Of a stretch of 33,350 bases of DNA, positions 1 through 7,589 are shown piece after piece. The notes under the pieces were generated by a model. The model was not told where the DNA came from, made no database searches, and worked only from the letters and a program-made list of their open reading frames with translations. How positions within the stretch are numbered: position 1 is the stretch's first letter; each line of letters starts with the position of its first letter. Origin of the DNA: Nitrospira sp. (GTDB lineage Bacteria; Nitrospirota; Nitrospiria; Nitrospirales; Nitrospiraceae); the NCBI GenBank assembly GCA_025934915.1, contig JAICWG010000024.1, positions 1 to 33,350 on the forward strand, written 5' to 3'. The position numbers and the translations under genes are program-made.

Positions 1-1
1 C

Positions 2-1294
2 GGCATCAACAAAGCCAGTGGTCTTGTGGCCGCCTTGCGAGAGATGGGCTTGTCGCCGCGCAACGTCGTAGCGATCGGGGATGCGGAAAATGATCATACT
101 TTGCTCAATCAATGTGAGTATGCGGTGGCCGTGGCCATCGCCGTGCCGACGCTCAAAGAAATCGCGGATTGGGTCACCGTTGGTGGGGCTGGACAGGGAG
201 TCGCCGAAGTCATCGATGAACTCGTGGCGCATGACCTCTGTGTGTCTCCATTCAACGTGAGTCGTCGCAACGTCCTCATCGGTGTGCGAGAGACCGGTGA
301 AGAGTTGTCGATTCCTGCCACAGGACTCAACTTGTTGCTGGCGGGCTCGTCAGGAAGCGGAAAATCGACGTTGGCCACCGGGGTTCTTGAGCGGGTGTCG
401 GAACAAGGGTATCAGTTTTGTATCATCGATCCTGAAGGCGACTACGAGGGGCTTGCGGGAGCGGTCATGTTTGGGACTCCGCAACGGGGGCCGGGAATGA
501 CGGAGATTCTCACAGCTCTGGAGAGCCCGAGCACAAATTTGGTCGTCAATCTCGTCGGCTTGCCGCTACAAGATCGTCCGGCCTTTTTCCTAGCCCTCTT
601 GCCGGCCCTTCAGGAGCGTCGGGCCAAGTCCGGTCGACCGCATTGGATTCTCGTCGATGAAACGCACCATCTACTGCCTCGCCACTGGCAACCGGTACAA
701 GCGGTGCTGGCGAAAGATTTGACCGGCATGGTGTATGTCACCGTGCATCCCGATCACGTCGCGAAATCGGTGCTTCATACAGTGGATGCGATGGTGGCTC
801 TAGGAGATGACCCGGCGGGTACGATCGCGGGCTTTTGTGGAATGCTCGGTCTGCCTGTACCTCGAATGCAGCCTAGGACGCTGGCTCATGGCGAAGCGGT
901 TTTTTGGGATCGGCGGTCCACCGAGCTGCCCTGCGTCATGCGCATCGCCCCTTGTGAAGCAGACCGTCAGCGTCACCGCCGAAAATATGCCGAGGGCGAG
1001 TTGCCGGAGGACCGAAGCTTTTTTTTTCGTGGCCCGGACAATCTGCTGAACTTGCGCGCGCACAACCTCATTCTCTTCATGCAACTCGCGGAGGGCGTCG
1101 ATGAGAAGACGTGGTTGTATCACCTTCGACGGGGGGATTACAGCAAATGGATGTCGGAGGGTATTAAAGATTCTCATTTGGCCGATGCCGTTCGGCGGAT
1201 TGAACAACAGCCATCCGTCAACGCCAAGTGCAGCCGACAGATGATCCGTTCCGCCATTGAGGAACGGTACACGGTTCCTGCAACTGGGGTATGA
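2..1294 (+). CDS. HAD-family sugar phosphatase fused to a HerA/DUF87-like P-loop ATPase (5' end outside window)
   Basis: The reading frame is already open at the first bases, and the peptide GINKASGL precedes any start codon, so the gene begins upstream of the window and the GTG at 26 is internal. The first ~70 residues are the C-terminal end of a HAD-IIB (Cof-type) phosphatase: the motif III lysine in GINK and motif IV GDAENDH, which places the Mg-binding acidic residues. After a linker, a P-loop ATPase follows with Walker A GSSGSGKST, then DPEGDYEGL and a Walker B-like ILVDETHHLL, resembling DUF87/HerA-type ATPases. The remaining ~150 residues are rich in charged and aromatic residues and not recognised. 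Expected roles are phosphate-ester hydrolysis by the HAD part and ATP-driven work by the second part; the joint function is unknown. Its 3' end overlaps the convergent DUF421 remnant by 77 bp. Confidence 0.85.
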   Translation, partial: GINKASGLVAALREMGLSPRNVVAIGDAENDHTLLNQCEYAVAVAIAVPTLKEIADWVTVGGAGQGVAEVIDELVAHDLCVSPFNVSRRNVLIGVRETGEELSIPATGLNLLLAGSSGSGKSTLATGVLERVSEQGYQFCIIDPEGDYEGLAGAVMFGTPQRGPGMTEILTALESPSTNLVVNLVGLPLQDRPAFFLALLPALQERRAKSGRPHWILVDETHHLLPRHWQPVQAVLAKDLTGMVYVTVHPDHVAKSVLHTVDAMVALGDDPAGTIAGFCGMLGLPVPRMQPRTLAHGEAVFWDRRSTELPCVMRIAPCEADRQRHRRKYAEGELPEDRSFFFRGPDNLLNLRAHNLILFMQLAEGVDEKTWLYHLRRGDYSKWMSEGIKDSHLADAVRRIEQQPSVNAKCSRQMIRSAIEERYTVPATGV

Positions 1295-1701
1295 TGCGCA
1301 AGACGGCATATTTAATTTGATCCATACGTTCGAGTCCTTGGTTTTGCCTGGCGGCTTCCAGCGCATCCTCCTCATCAATTTGTGCGCGGTCCATCAACGG
1401 CTTCAGGGAAATTCCATTCTCAGCGAGAATCATCTGCAGACCGTCCAACCACCGTTCTGTCGACGTCGAGCGATGTTTCCAATACGAGAACAGAATATCG
1501 GCCCCGGCGAGAGTCACGATGGCCAACACACCGGCCGTGACGGAGTAGTCGTTGCCCGGCATGGCGTTCTGACAGCCTTCGCTGATGATCAGCAGCAGGA
1601 CGAAATCAAAGCTCGTCATCTGCATGAGGGTGCGGCGACCGGCCAACCGAAAGACCACCAAACACGAGATAAATGGTCAACGCCCGCAAGACCGTTTCTA
1701 T
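1218..1701 (-). pseudogene. Decayed DUF421 (YetF/YcaP-like) membrane protein, start-codon loss plus frameshift
   Basis: The main frame, open from 1661 to 1218, carries the DUF421 hallmark FRLAGRRTLMQMTSFDFVLLLIISE, then a membrane segment, RWLDGLQMILAENG, DEEDALEAARQNQGLERMDQIKYAVL. The missing N-terminus lies just upstream in another frame, reading ETVLRALTIYLV. The frames rejoin if one T is removed from the TTT at 1662-1660, giving LTIYLVLVVFRLAGRR. A good Shine-Dalgarno (AAGGGAGG, 1715-1708) sits 6 nt before ATA at 1701 where an ATG is expected. The tail is also abnormal: the usual residues after KYAVL appear shortened and the frame runs on into the neighbouring gene. Intact relatives are about 150-230 aa inner-membrane proteins of unclear role. 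I read this as a pseudogene; a sequencing error could explain the frameshift but not the ATA. Confidence 0.7.
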
Positions 1702-1740
1702 ACGGAACCTCCCTTGCTGAAGTCTTACTCAACGCTGCAA

Positions 1741-2090
1741 CTATGGAAACATGAACTGGTGAAATGTGACCAAGCTTTGATCATTCACGCGTATGCGACC
1801 GTTCAGCACACCGAAGTATTTCGGTTGCAGTCGAAAGACGATTACCGTCGGTGCGGACTGTGTGTCGGCTTCAAATGTATAAAGGAATCCGTCGATGCCG
1901 ATGCTTGATTAAGAGGTTCGGGAATGATGTGTTCGACGACGGGGCCGCTTCCGAACACACCAGCCAACGCCGCCAGGACGATCAGTGCCATACCGGCCCA
2001 ACTGATGCGTTGTAAGGTCCAGGTTTGCCACTGCACGTCGATGTCTTGGTTGATCTCAAGAGCGCTGATTCGTACAGGAGAGGACGCCAT
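1741..2090 (-). pseudogene. Decayed small membrane-anchored partner of DUF421, with internal deletion and frameshift
   Basis: The N-terminal part (ATG at 2090) reads EINQDIDVQWQTWTLQRISW followed by one transmembrane helix ending GVFGSGP. This matches my memory of a ~150-160 aa single-pass protein often encoded directly upstream of DUF421 genes. In such relatives about 80 residues separate GSGP from a VxxIxPEP motif; here GSGP runs directly into VVEHIIPEP, implying an internal deletion. The frame then ends at 1842, but the family-like C-terminus continues in another frame: FLYTFEAD, TVIVFRLQPKYFG, VTFHQFMFP, stop at 1741-1743. The switch falls near 1881-1892. The order and spacing relative to the DUF421 remnant fit a former two-gene operon. 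The family assignment is recalled and unnamed; the two-frame reading is direct. Confidence 0.6.
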
Positions 2091-2184
2091 GCTGTGTATG
2101 ACCTGAAAAATGGGGCAGCGGGGGATCGAGGAAGAAATGTGGGAATACTGAGATCGGGTCCTGTCGTCGCTTCACCGAAGCCAT
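2056..2184 (-). CDS. Possible 42-aa ORF with strong ribosome binding site
   Basis: An ATG at 2184 is preceded by AAGGAG (2195-2190) at a spacing of 5 nt, the best start signal in this stretch. It opens a 42-codon frame beginning MASVKRRQDPISVFPHF and ending at 2056, overlapping the start of the decayed DUF421-partner gene. The protein has no recognisable motif. It may be a real small gene, a leader, or a leftover ribosome binding site from a decayed gene. It is supported only by the start signal. Confidence 0.22.
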   Translation of the reverse strand: MASVKRRQDPISVFPHFFLDPPLPHFSGHTQHGVLSCTNQRS

Positions 2185-2266
2185 GCCATCTCCTTTGATG
2201 CATGTTCGTCTTCGTTTGAGATAAGGAAAGCCCGTAGCTTGTTTGCGGATCTCCGCACGATCGCAA

Positions 2267-2701
2267 TTAATATTGTTCCACCTGAACGGTCGTTCTTCCG
2301 TCGCAAGGCAAATTAAATTGGTCTCTTCGAGGAAGGTTGCGGCAGGCCCGATTCACGAGTTCAATCAATCGGGACGATTCAAATGGTTTAGCGATACACG
2401 CAAAGACCTCTTTGGCAAGATCAGAACGATCGGTCACGTAGTTGTCGACCGACATCAGAATGATGGGCGTCTCAGGCCACATCATGCGGCACATCTCGAT
2501 AAATTGCAGGCCGTTAAGCCGCGGCATGTGGTAGTCCACCAGCACGACGTCATAACGTCTTTTTTTCATTTGCTCCGATCCTCCGAAGCCGTCAGAAGCC
2601 GTGTACACGTTATAGCCGCGATCCATCAGGGTTATCCCGGTCAGATGCAGAATGTCCTCATTATCATCTATGATCAATGCGCGTTTGCCATAGCCATCCA
2701 T
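2267..2701 (-). CDS. Stand-alone response regulator receiver protein
   Basis: A 144-aa protein consisting almost entirely of a CheY-like receiver domain. Visible features are the acidic pair D12-D13 in LIIDDNED, the phospho-acceptor D56 in VLVDYHMP, the switch serine in IILMSVDNY and the conserved lysine in IAKPF. No output domain follows; about 20 basic and polar residues end the protein. I chose the ATG at 2701 over the longer frame because GGGAGG lies about 8 nt upstream and the receiver fold starts immediately after. Such proteins receive phosphate from a histidine kinase and act by protein contact. No kinase is encoded in the window, so its partner is elsewhere. It sits upstream of a decayed region and downstream of an NtrC-type regulator on the same strand, 105 bp away. 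Confidence 0.85.
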   Translation of the reverse strand: MDGYGKRALIIDDNEDILHLTGITLMDRGYNVYTASDGFGGSEQMKKRRYDVVLVDYHMPRLNGLQFIEMCRMMWPETPIILMSVDNYVTDRSDLAKEVFACIAKPFESSRLIELVNRACRNLPRRDQFNLPCDGRTTVQVEQY

Positions 2702-2806
2702 AATCACCACCCTCCCGCGTAACGACGGTTGTGTCGTCCTTGTAGCCGAAACGTACCCGAAACTCATACCTTGCCGAAGAATACAAGCAAAGAACAGTCC
2801 CTCGAC

Positions 2807-4264
2807 CTAGAATCGTGATGAGTCCAATTCCTGCGGATTGGAGATTGCGGGAGACGGCTCGTTATGGACCGGCGTAGACAAGATGTCCGGAGGTAGATAT
2901 CTTGTCCGTTGCCCATTCGCAAGACCATATTGCCGTAGTTTTCGTAACAACGTCTTCCGATGAATCCCCAAAATCTCGGCGGATCGACCCAAATCTTGGT
3001 GATGGTGCTTCAAAACACGCACGATATGCTCTCGTTCTAATTCCTCCAAGGTCAGCCATCCTTGCGCTTGAGCCGCCGTCTGCACCGTGGCCGTCTGCAC
3101 GGCATGTGGAAGATCTTCGGGACAAATAATGGGATGCGGAGTGAGGGCGACCGCTCGTTCAATGGCGTGTTCGAGTTCCCGCACGTTTCCCGGCCACCAG
3201 TAGCGGGTCAGGACGGCGATGGCTTCAGTCGACATTCCCGTGACCGGCTTCGGCTTGGAGGAACCGTAGGTCTGCACAAAATGCTGCGCCAAGAGCGGCA
3301 CGTCTTCCATGCGTTCCCGCAATGGCGGGATATGTATCGTCACCACGTTCAACCGATAATATAGGTCTTCGCGAAACGTTTCAGCCTGCACGAGTGAGCG
3401 TAAGTCTTTTTTCGACGCAGCAATAATGCGTACGTCGACGGTCGTGGTTATGGTACTGCCCACGCGTCGGAATTCCTTCTCTTGAATGACACGAAGTAAT
3501 TTCCCTTGTAGCGCAGGCGACAGATCGGCCACCTCGTCGAGGAAACAGGTGCCGAGATGGGCTTTCTCCAATAGACCCTTCTTGGAGCCCACTGCGCCGG
3601 TGAACGCGCCCCGTTCGTGTCCGAACAGTTCCGATTCGAGCAGCGTCTCGGTCAATGCTCCGCCATCGACCGTCACGAAGGGGCCAGCACTTCGTGCACT
3701 GTTGGCATGAATGGCTCGGGCGATGAGTTCTTTGCCGGTTCCACTTTCACCCTCTAGTAAAACCGTGCTGTCTGTCTGAGCCACCCGAGCGATGGACTTG
3801 TACACGGAGACGACCGCTGGACTGCTGCCGACGAAATTGTCAAACCGGTAACGATCGCGAAGCTGTTCTTTGAGCTGTTGGTTCTGCCTGGATAGTTGGG
3901 TATGTTCGAGTGCCCGATGAATCACCAACCGCACATCGTCCATGATGAACGGTTTACTGAGGTAGTCGAAAGCCCCTGCTCGGATGCCGTCCACCGCCGT
4001 CTTCAGACTACCATAGGCCGTCATAAGAATGACGGGCATGTCGTGTCCGCGAGAACGTAACTCCCCGAGTAGAGCGAGGCCGTCGAGTCCCGGCATATTG
4101 ATGTCGGATATTACCAGGTCCGGCCTCAGCTGAGCGACCATATCCAAAGCGATCTTCCCATCGGCCGCGGTGTCGATGCCGTACTCTTCTTTCGACAAAG
4201 CATCTCGGAGCAACGCCTGTGTTTCGACGTCATCATCCACGATCAAAATAGTGGGACGGTGCAT
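2807..4264 (-). CDS. NtrC-family sigma-54-dependent response regulator
   Basis: This 485-aa regulator has the three canonical parts. Receiver: D10-D12 acidic cluster and phospho-acceptor D54 in VISDINMPG. AAA+ sigma-54 interaction domain: Walker A GESGTGKE, the GAFTGA loop that contacts sigma-54, and Walker B-like CFLDEVADLS. C-terminal Fis-type helix-turn-helix: HHHQDLGRSAEILGIHRKTLLRKL. Phosphorylation should drive ATP-dependent opening of sigma-54 promoters. After the HTH it carries an unusual tail of about 35 residues rich in P, S and N (ILSTPVHNEPSPAISNPQ). No sensor kinase gene adjoins it, so it is an orphan regulator. Targets cannot be told from the sequence. The ATG at 4264 begins directly before the receiver. 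Confidence 0.92.
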   Translation of the reverse strand: MHRPTILIVDDDVETQALLRDALSKEEYGIDTAADGKIALDMVAQLRPDLVISDINMPGLDGLALLGELRSRGHDMPVILMTAYGSLKTAVDGIRAGAFDYLSKPFIMDDVRLVIHRALEHTQLSRQNQQLKEQLRDRYRFDNFVGSSPAVVSVYKSIARVAQTDSTVLLEGESGTGKELIARAIHANSARSAGPFVTVDGGALTETLLESELFGHERGAFTGAVGSKKGLLEKAHLGTCFLDEVADLSPALQGKLLRVIQEKEFRRVGSTITTTVDVRIIAASKKDLRSLVQAETFREDLYYRLNVVTIHIPPLRERMEDVPLLAQHFVQTYGSSKPKPVTGMSTEAIAVLTRYWWPGNVRELEHAIERAVALTPHPIICPEDLPHAVQTATVQTAAQAQGWLTLEELEREHIVRVLKHHHQDLGRSAEILGIHRKTLLRKLRQYGLANGQRTRYLPPDILSTPVHNEPSPAISNPQELDSSRF

Positions 4265-4601
4265 GTCATCAACCCGCTATGGCAAAGGCGCGCTCTGGCA
4301 GAAATCTTCTCACATGATCGATCCATGGGCATCGTTCGGGGCACACTCGGCGAAAGCTTGGCGCAGCGTCATCAATGTGCCGACCAAGGCGACTCGCGAC
4401 ACATCGTCGATGAACGAAGACAAGTTGTCCCATTCGACGGTGCGGGTTTACAGCCAGATGGAATGTCGGGAACGCTGAATTATCAACAATTTCGTTCAAG
4501 GCATCGGCGTGGCAGTGTTTGTGCTTAGTCCATGACAACAGATCCATGCTCGCCTCAATCACGAGACGGGTCATTTCGCAATCAACAAAAGGAGCATTAT
4601 C
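4265..4601. other. Gene-poor stretch with a possible frameshifted minus-strand coding remnant
   Basis: No intact gene is convincing here. On the minus strand two protein-like frames abut. One (about 4574 to 4455) reads MTRLVIEASMDLLSW and then FPTFHLAVNP. The other (about 4445 to 4310) reads RTVEWDNLSSFIDDVSRVAL, then GTLMTLRQAFAECAPNDAHG, ending at a TGA. Joined, they would give an ~85-aa acidic protein without a known motif. The join lies near 4445-4455. This may be a small gene broken by one frameshift; no ribosome binding site supports the ATG at 4574. Confidence 0.25.
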
Positions 4602-4802
4602 ATGGTATGTGAACGATGCGGTGGATTGAAAGTGCATGATTATTTCTACGGTGCCACGGATTACTTTTCGTGGCAATGTTTGGGCGCTCGTTGTGTGAAC
4701 TGTGGAGCAATCAGTAACATTCAACCCATTGATTCCAGCAAACCAAATTCCCTGCGCGATACGAACCATTCACGAACACGACAAGCAACTGTAGCGCGGT
4801 GA
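4602..4802 (+). CDS. Small zinc-ribbon-like protein
   Basis: A 66-aa protein starting at ATG 4602 behind a clear AAGGAG (spacing about 8 nt). It has two CxxC knuckles, C3-C6 in VCERCGG and C31-C34 in CVNCGA, separated by 24 residues, plus an extra C26. That arrangement is a classic rubredoxin/zinc-ribbon knuckle pair, expected to bind one zinc. The C-terminal ~25 residues are polar and basic (RDTNHSRTRQ) and probably disordered. Similar short CERCGG proteins are, as far as I recall, common in Nitrospira genomes, with unknown function; RNA, DNA or protein contacts are all possible. It stands alone between gene-poor regions. The CDS call rests on the ribosome binding site and cysteine pattern. 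Confidence 0.7.
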   Translation: MVCERCGGLKVHDYFYGATDYFSWQCLGARCVNCGAISNIQPIDSSKPNSLRDTNHSRTRQATVAR

Positions 4803-5237
4803 CTATTCGTGAACATGTACAAGCGCACGGAGCCAGGTGTCGTTCACCGCCATCACCGTCTTGCGTCTGGTGGGCCGGTGACGACACCAGGCGATCGGAA
4901 CACCGACCTTGAGTAACCATGAGCACAAATTGTTTCGACCGGATGTGTTGCCCATAGCTTCGTTACGCTGGGCAATAGTGTGATTCAAGACGCAATGGGT
5001 GCCCACTAGAAATATCCCTGGTACCGACTCGAATGTGCGGAGCGGTCTTGCTGGTTTGCGGTAATACACATTGAGCTATGTGGCGCTGCCTAAGGACAAA
5101 TCACCCGCCCACAGTGCGAGCGTGGTCGTCAACCCACAAAGCCCTTTCACGCGAAGGTGACACACCACTTCATCCTCGCCACAGAGGATGACCCTAACCA
5201 ATCTTTATGCGAGCGGGATTTGAATCATGAACCTTGC
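4803..5237. other. Gene-poor stretch; one weak minus-strand ORF and a CxxCGG echo
   Basis: No recognisable gene. A minus-strand frame from 5069 to 4803 (88 codons, beginning MYYRKPARPLRTFES, later VMAVNDTWLRALVHVHE) has no ribosome binding site or known motif. Just past this region, on the plus strand near 5240-5265, the frame reads EPCSRCGGLVT, resembling the start of the zinc-ribbon protein at 4602. This may be a fragment of a second copy, but it overlaps the end of the TPR gene and is only a hint. Confidence 0.2.
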
Positions 5238-5990
5238 TCAAGGTGTGGAGGTCTTGTCACCATTGTGATCGGCTTCATCAACCGATTCAGATGCAGAGTG
5301 GGAACTCTGACGAATGGTATTGAGGCGGGTCTCGAGTTTCTGAGCTTCGCGTTCTCGATGGGTCGCCCACATGAGTGTGATCATCATTTTTAGGCTCTGA
5401 GCAGTCTCGGGGTGGCGCTCGCCCAACGTATTTTCAAAGATGACGATCGATTTTTCTGCCAAGCGTTCAGCCTCCTCATATTTACCCTGCAATGCATAGA
5501 CCGTCGCCAACGTCCGACAAGTTGATCCAATGCGAGGATGGTCCATTCCAAATAGATAAAGGCCGATTTCTAAACTTTCGCGCGCCGCTCTGTGTGCCTC
5601 GGGGAACTTATTCTGCGAGGCGTAAATCACGCTGAGATTTTGCAACGCCAAAACGACGGAAGGATGTTGTCGTCCGAATGCCTTTTCATTAATGACCAAT
5701 GCCCGTTCAAAGAGCGGCTCGGCTTCAATGTCTCGATTTTGCATGCCGTACAACACGCCCAGGTCGTTGAGCGTATTGGCCAGGCGGGGATCGTCGGGAC
5801 TGATGGTCTCTATGTGTTTGGCTGCGGCGAGCAGTAACCGTTCGGCATCGGCCATACGTCGATCTTCTATAGCTTGGTGCCCCGCCGACTGATACGTCTC
5901 CCACAACGTGGCCTGCGCTCTGCTCGGCATGCTGTCGAACAGCAGAAATAGTGCGATGAGTATAGATGCCAATATCATTACAGGTTTCAT
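5238..5990 (-). CDS. Exported tetratricopeptide-repeat protein
   Basis: A 250-aa protein with an N-terminal signal sequence (MKPVMILASILIALFLLF, likely cleaved after SRAQA) and four or more TPR units of the kinesin-light-chain type. The repeats show the motifs ANTLNDLGVLYGMQNRDIEAEPLFERAL, ALQNLSVIYASQNKFPEAHRAAR and TLATVYALQGKYEEAERLAEKS, about 42 residues apart. TPR arrays are protein-binding scaffolds; this one should act in the periplasm. The last 20 residues are acidic and polar (ESVDEADHNGDK). No adjacent gene suggests a partner, and the ribosome binding site before the ATG is weak. The function is not inferred beyond protein binding. Confidence 0.82.
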   Translation of the reverse strand: MKPVMILASILIALFLLFDSMPSRAQATLWETYQSAGHQAIEDRRMADAERLLLAAAKHIETISPDDPRLANTLNDLGVLYGMQNRDIEAEPLFERALVINEKAFGRQHPSVVLALQNLSVIYASQNKFPEAHRAARESLEIGLYLFGMDHPRIGSTCRTLATVYALQGKYEEAERLAEKSIVIFENTLGERHPETAQSLKMMITLMWATHREREAQKLETRLNTIRQSSHSASESVDEADHNGDKTSTP

Positions 5991-6408
5991 GATGATAGCT
6001 TATCGTTCCGGACCTACGTCCGATACTCGGAAGGTCCCTTGATAAAGATATCGTCAGAAATAGGAGTGAAGACCGATGCCGAACCATTGCGCATGATGGG
6101 TATAGAAGAAATTGGTCATCGGGAGATAGACCGGCAAAGTCTTCTGCAAGGAGTTGTAATTGGCGATAGCCGATACGTACATTTGCAAATCCATTTGCAA
6201 ATCGCAGACCTGGCATAAGTGATTGTGCTGAGGCTCAATTCGAGCGCTCAATAATCTGAAAATTTGTATAGCAGATTGGTCGGTCGGATGGAGCCGTTAC
6301 AAAAAGAAACGGTCGTACACACGATGTCCCGTCTGATGCATCAGACGGGACTGAATCACATATGCCCAGACCCGTCAGCGAGGCATGAAAAGAAGAGCAA
6401 GCAAGGTT
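5991..6408. other. Intergenic stretch, no gene seen apart from a palindrome
   Basis: No ORF here has a ribosome binding site together with protein-like content. The only clear structure is the 26-bp palindrome at 6326-6351, listed separately. Confidence 0.5.
6326..6351. repeat. 26-bp perfect palindrome
   Basis: The half-site GTCCCGTCTGATG (6326-6338) is followed without spacer by its exact reverse complement CATCAGACGGGAC (6339-6351). As RNA it could fold as an 11-bp stem with a TGCA loop. It lies 58 bp beyond the 3' end of tRNA-Arg. Read in the tRNA direction, a T-rich run (TTTCTTTTT) appears about 15 nt past the stem, too far for a standard intrinsic terminator. It may be a terminator-like hairpin, a protein-binding site or a recombination site. 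Confidence 0.85.
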
Positions 6409-6485
6409 TGGTGCGCCCGACAGGACTTGAACCTGTAACCCCCAGATCCGTAGTCTGGTGCTCTATCCATTTGAGCTACGGGCGC
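6409..6485 (-). tRNA. tRNA-Arg (anticodon ACG)
   Basis: Read on the minus strand, the sequence folds as a complete cloverleaf. The acceptor stem is GCGCCCG paired with CGGGCGC. The anticodon arm is CCAGA-CTACGGA-TCTGG, with anticodon ACG, which decodes CGU (and CGC/CGA after A34-to-inosine editing). The T arm contains GGTTCAAGTCC. The discriminator is A (6412) and the CCA end is encoded (6411-6409). The mature 5' end is at 6485. tRNA genes are common integration targets, but no integrase or attachment repeat is visible next to it. Confidence 0.95.
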
Positions 6486-6681
6486 ATCCCTATTAACCGC
6501 CGAGGTATAAGTTCTGAGGTAAAGGGCTAGCTTGACGACGATGGATAAGGATGGAGTCTCGTCTCAATACTCAGCGCTTTTGTCTCAGATTTACCAGAGT
6601 CAGTGGTTATACAGTTCTCGGAGAGAGAGGGTCAAGAGACGAACAGCGGAAAAGTCTGAATTCGTGGTTCAGCGACGGTTG

Positions 6682-7047
6682 TTAGAGGGTAGTTTTGTTC
6701 ACTTCATTTGAGAAGGAACTTTCGACACCATCCGAATTATACGCGGTGACTACAAAGAAATAGGTGGAACCGGGTTCCAGGCCAGTCACGGTGTAGCTGG
6801 TGACGTCCATCGGCAACGTGGCAATCGGCGCACCATACCCTCCTGAGATCGTTGCCAGATAGAGCTTGTATCCCTGAAGGTCTGGCTCGCTATTGGCGTC
6901 CCACGAAAGGGCGGCCGTTTCACTGGCTAGCGCGGTCGTTTCACTGGTTGGCGTGGAACTGGTCGAAGGGCACGCTGTGGTGATGAGCAGAAGCAGACAC
7001 ATCAGAATCCAGTGATAATGACTGGTCATTGACCGTGGTAACTCCAT
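6682..7047 (-). CDS. Probable lipoprotein with one fibronectin type III domain
   Basis: The 121-aa product has an N-terminal hydrophobic segment (WILMCLLLLITTAC) ending at C26, a plausible lipobox cysteine, then a Thr/Ser-rich linker (PSTSSTPTSETTA). The rest is one fibronectin III domain: LSWDANSEPDLQGYKLYLA, then VTSYTVTGLEPGSTYFFVVTAYN and SDGVESSFSNEV, the typical tyrosine-corner pattern. I chose the ATG at 7047 because AAGGAG precedes it by 6 nt; the longer frame upstream adds non-signal sequence. The domain probably displays a binding module at the outer or inner membrane; such single-FnIII lipoproteins often accompany cell-surface or polysaccharide systems. The lipobox is not ideal (T at -3), so it could be a plain signal peptide. 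Confidence 0.8.
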   Translation of the reverse strand: MELPRSMTSHYHWILMCLLLLITTACPSTSSTPTSETTALASETAALSWDANSEPDLQGYKLYLATISGGYGAPIATLPMDVTSYTVTGLEPGSTYFFVVTAYNSDGVESSFSNEVNKTTL

Positions 7048-7297
7048 CTCCAACTCCTTGGTCGTGGCAAGCCCGTGAGGAAGTCTATCCGCAAAGTTTG
7101 TACCGACTTCAACGTGGAAATTTCTCCACAGAAGTATCGGTAAATACAAGGAATGAGAGGGGATCGCCAGGGCAATCCACAGGATAAGGCTCTCGGGATC
7201 GTAGTCAGAATCGTACGACTTGTCCGGAATTTGTTACGTTTTATCGTTGTAAGAGGGACTGGATTGAGGGAGTAAGGCTCTGCTCCATAAAATAGCA
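7048..7297. other. Intergenic region, nothing further recognised
   Basis: Between the lipoprotein start and the terminator of the lysine-rich gene no ORF with a start signal or known motif was seen. Promoter elements for the lipoprotein gene must lie here but no consensus boxes stand out. Confidence 0.4.
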
Positions 7298-7328
7298 GGG
7301 GGGCTTCCTACGGTATGGAAAGCCCCCC
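7298..7328 (-). terminator. Intrinsic-type terminator of the lysine-rich protein gene
   Basis: Read on the minus strand, six G residues and CTTTCC pair with GGAAG and six C residues around a short loop; one base is bulged. The stem is followed by TGCTATTTTATGG, a T-rich stretch. It lies 24 nt past the stop of the lysine-rich gene. Confidence 0.7.
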
Positions 7329-7352
7329 AGTTAAGCCTCACCAAGCTGACTC

Positions 7353-7589
7353 TTACTTGCCGCCCTTTTCGTTCTTCTTCTCGCCGAAGGTATCGGCATG
7401 GCCGCCCTTCTTTTCTTCCTTCTTATCGCTGAAGGTCTCGTCAGCCTTGCCGCCCTTATCCTTCTTCCCCTCACCATAGACCACAACGTGGCCGCTCTTC
7501 TTCTCTTCTTTCTTCTCACCGGCGAAGGCTGGCGCACTGAACGTCACTGCCACTGCCACTGCCATGACTGCCATCAACATGCTCTTCAT
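7353..7589 (-). CDS. Exported lysine-rich repeat protein
   Basis: A 78-aa protein with a strong signal peptide (MKSMLMAVMAVAVAVTFSAPAFA, cleavage predicted before GEKK). The mature ~55 residues contain almost only K, E, G, D and a few H, F and Y, built from degenerate repeats: EKKEEKKSGHVVVYGEGKKDKGGK, DETFSDKKEEKKGGHADTFG, EKKNEKGGK (given here in parts). I chose the ATG at 7589 because AAGGGGG lies upstream and the signal peptide starts there. With no hydrophobic core the mature part should be disordered and highly charged; the histidines (GH twice) could bind metal. It has its own promoter region with an inverted repeat and its own terminator, so it is monocistronic, and both suggest good expression. 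Function unknown. Confidence 0.75.
   Translation of the reverse strand: MKSMLMAVMAVAVAVTFSAPAFAGEKKEEKKSGHVVVYGEGKKDKGGKADETFSDKKEEKKGGHADTFGEKKNEKGGK

Noticed and set aside
1257..1908. Plus-strand frames over the DUF421 remnant
   Set aside because: The minus strand reads conserved DUF421 motifs, so these are shadows.
2247..2260. Small perfect hairpin TGCGGA-TC-TCCGCA after the stand-alone receiver gene
   Set aside because: The loop is too tight and no T-run follows, so it is not a credible terminator.
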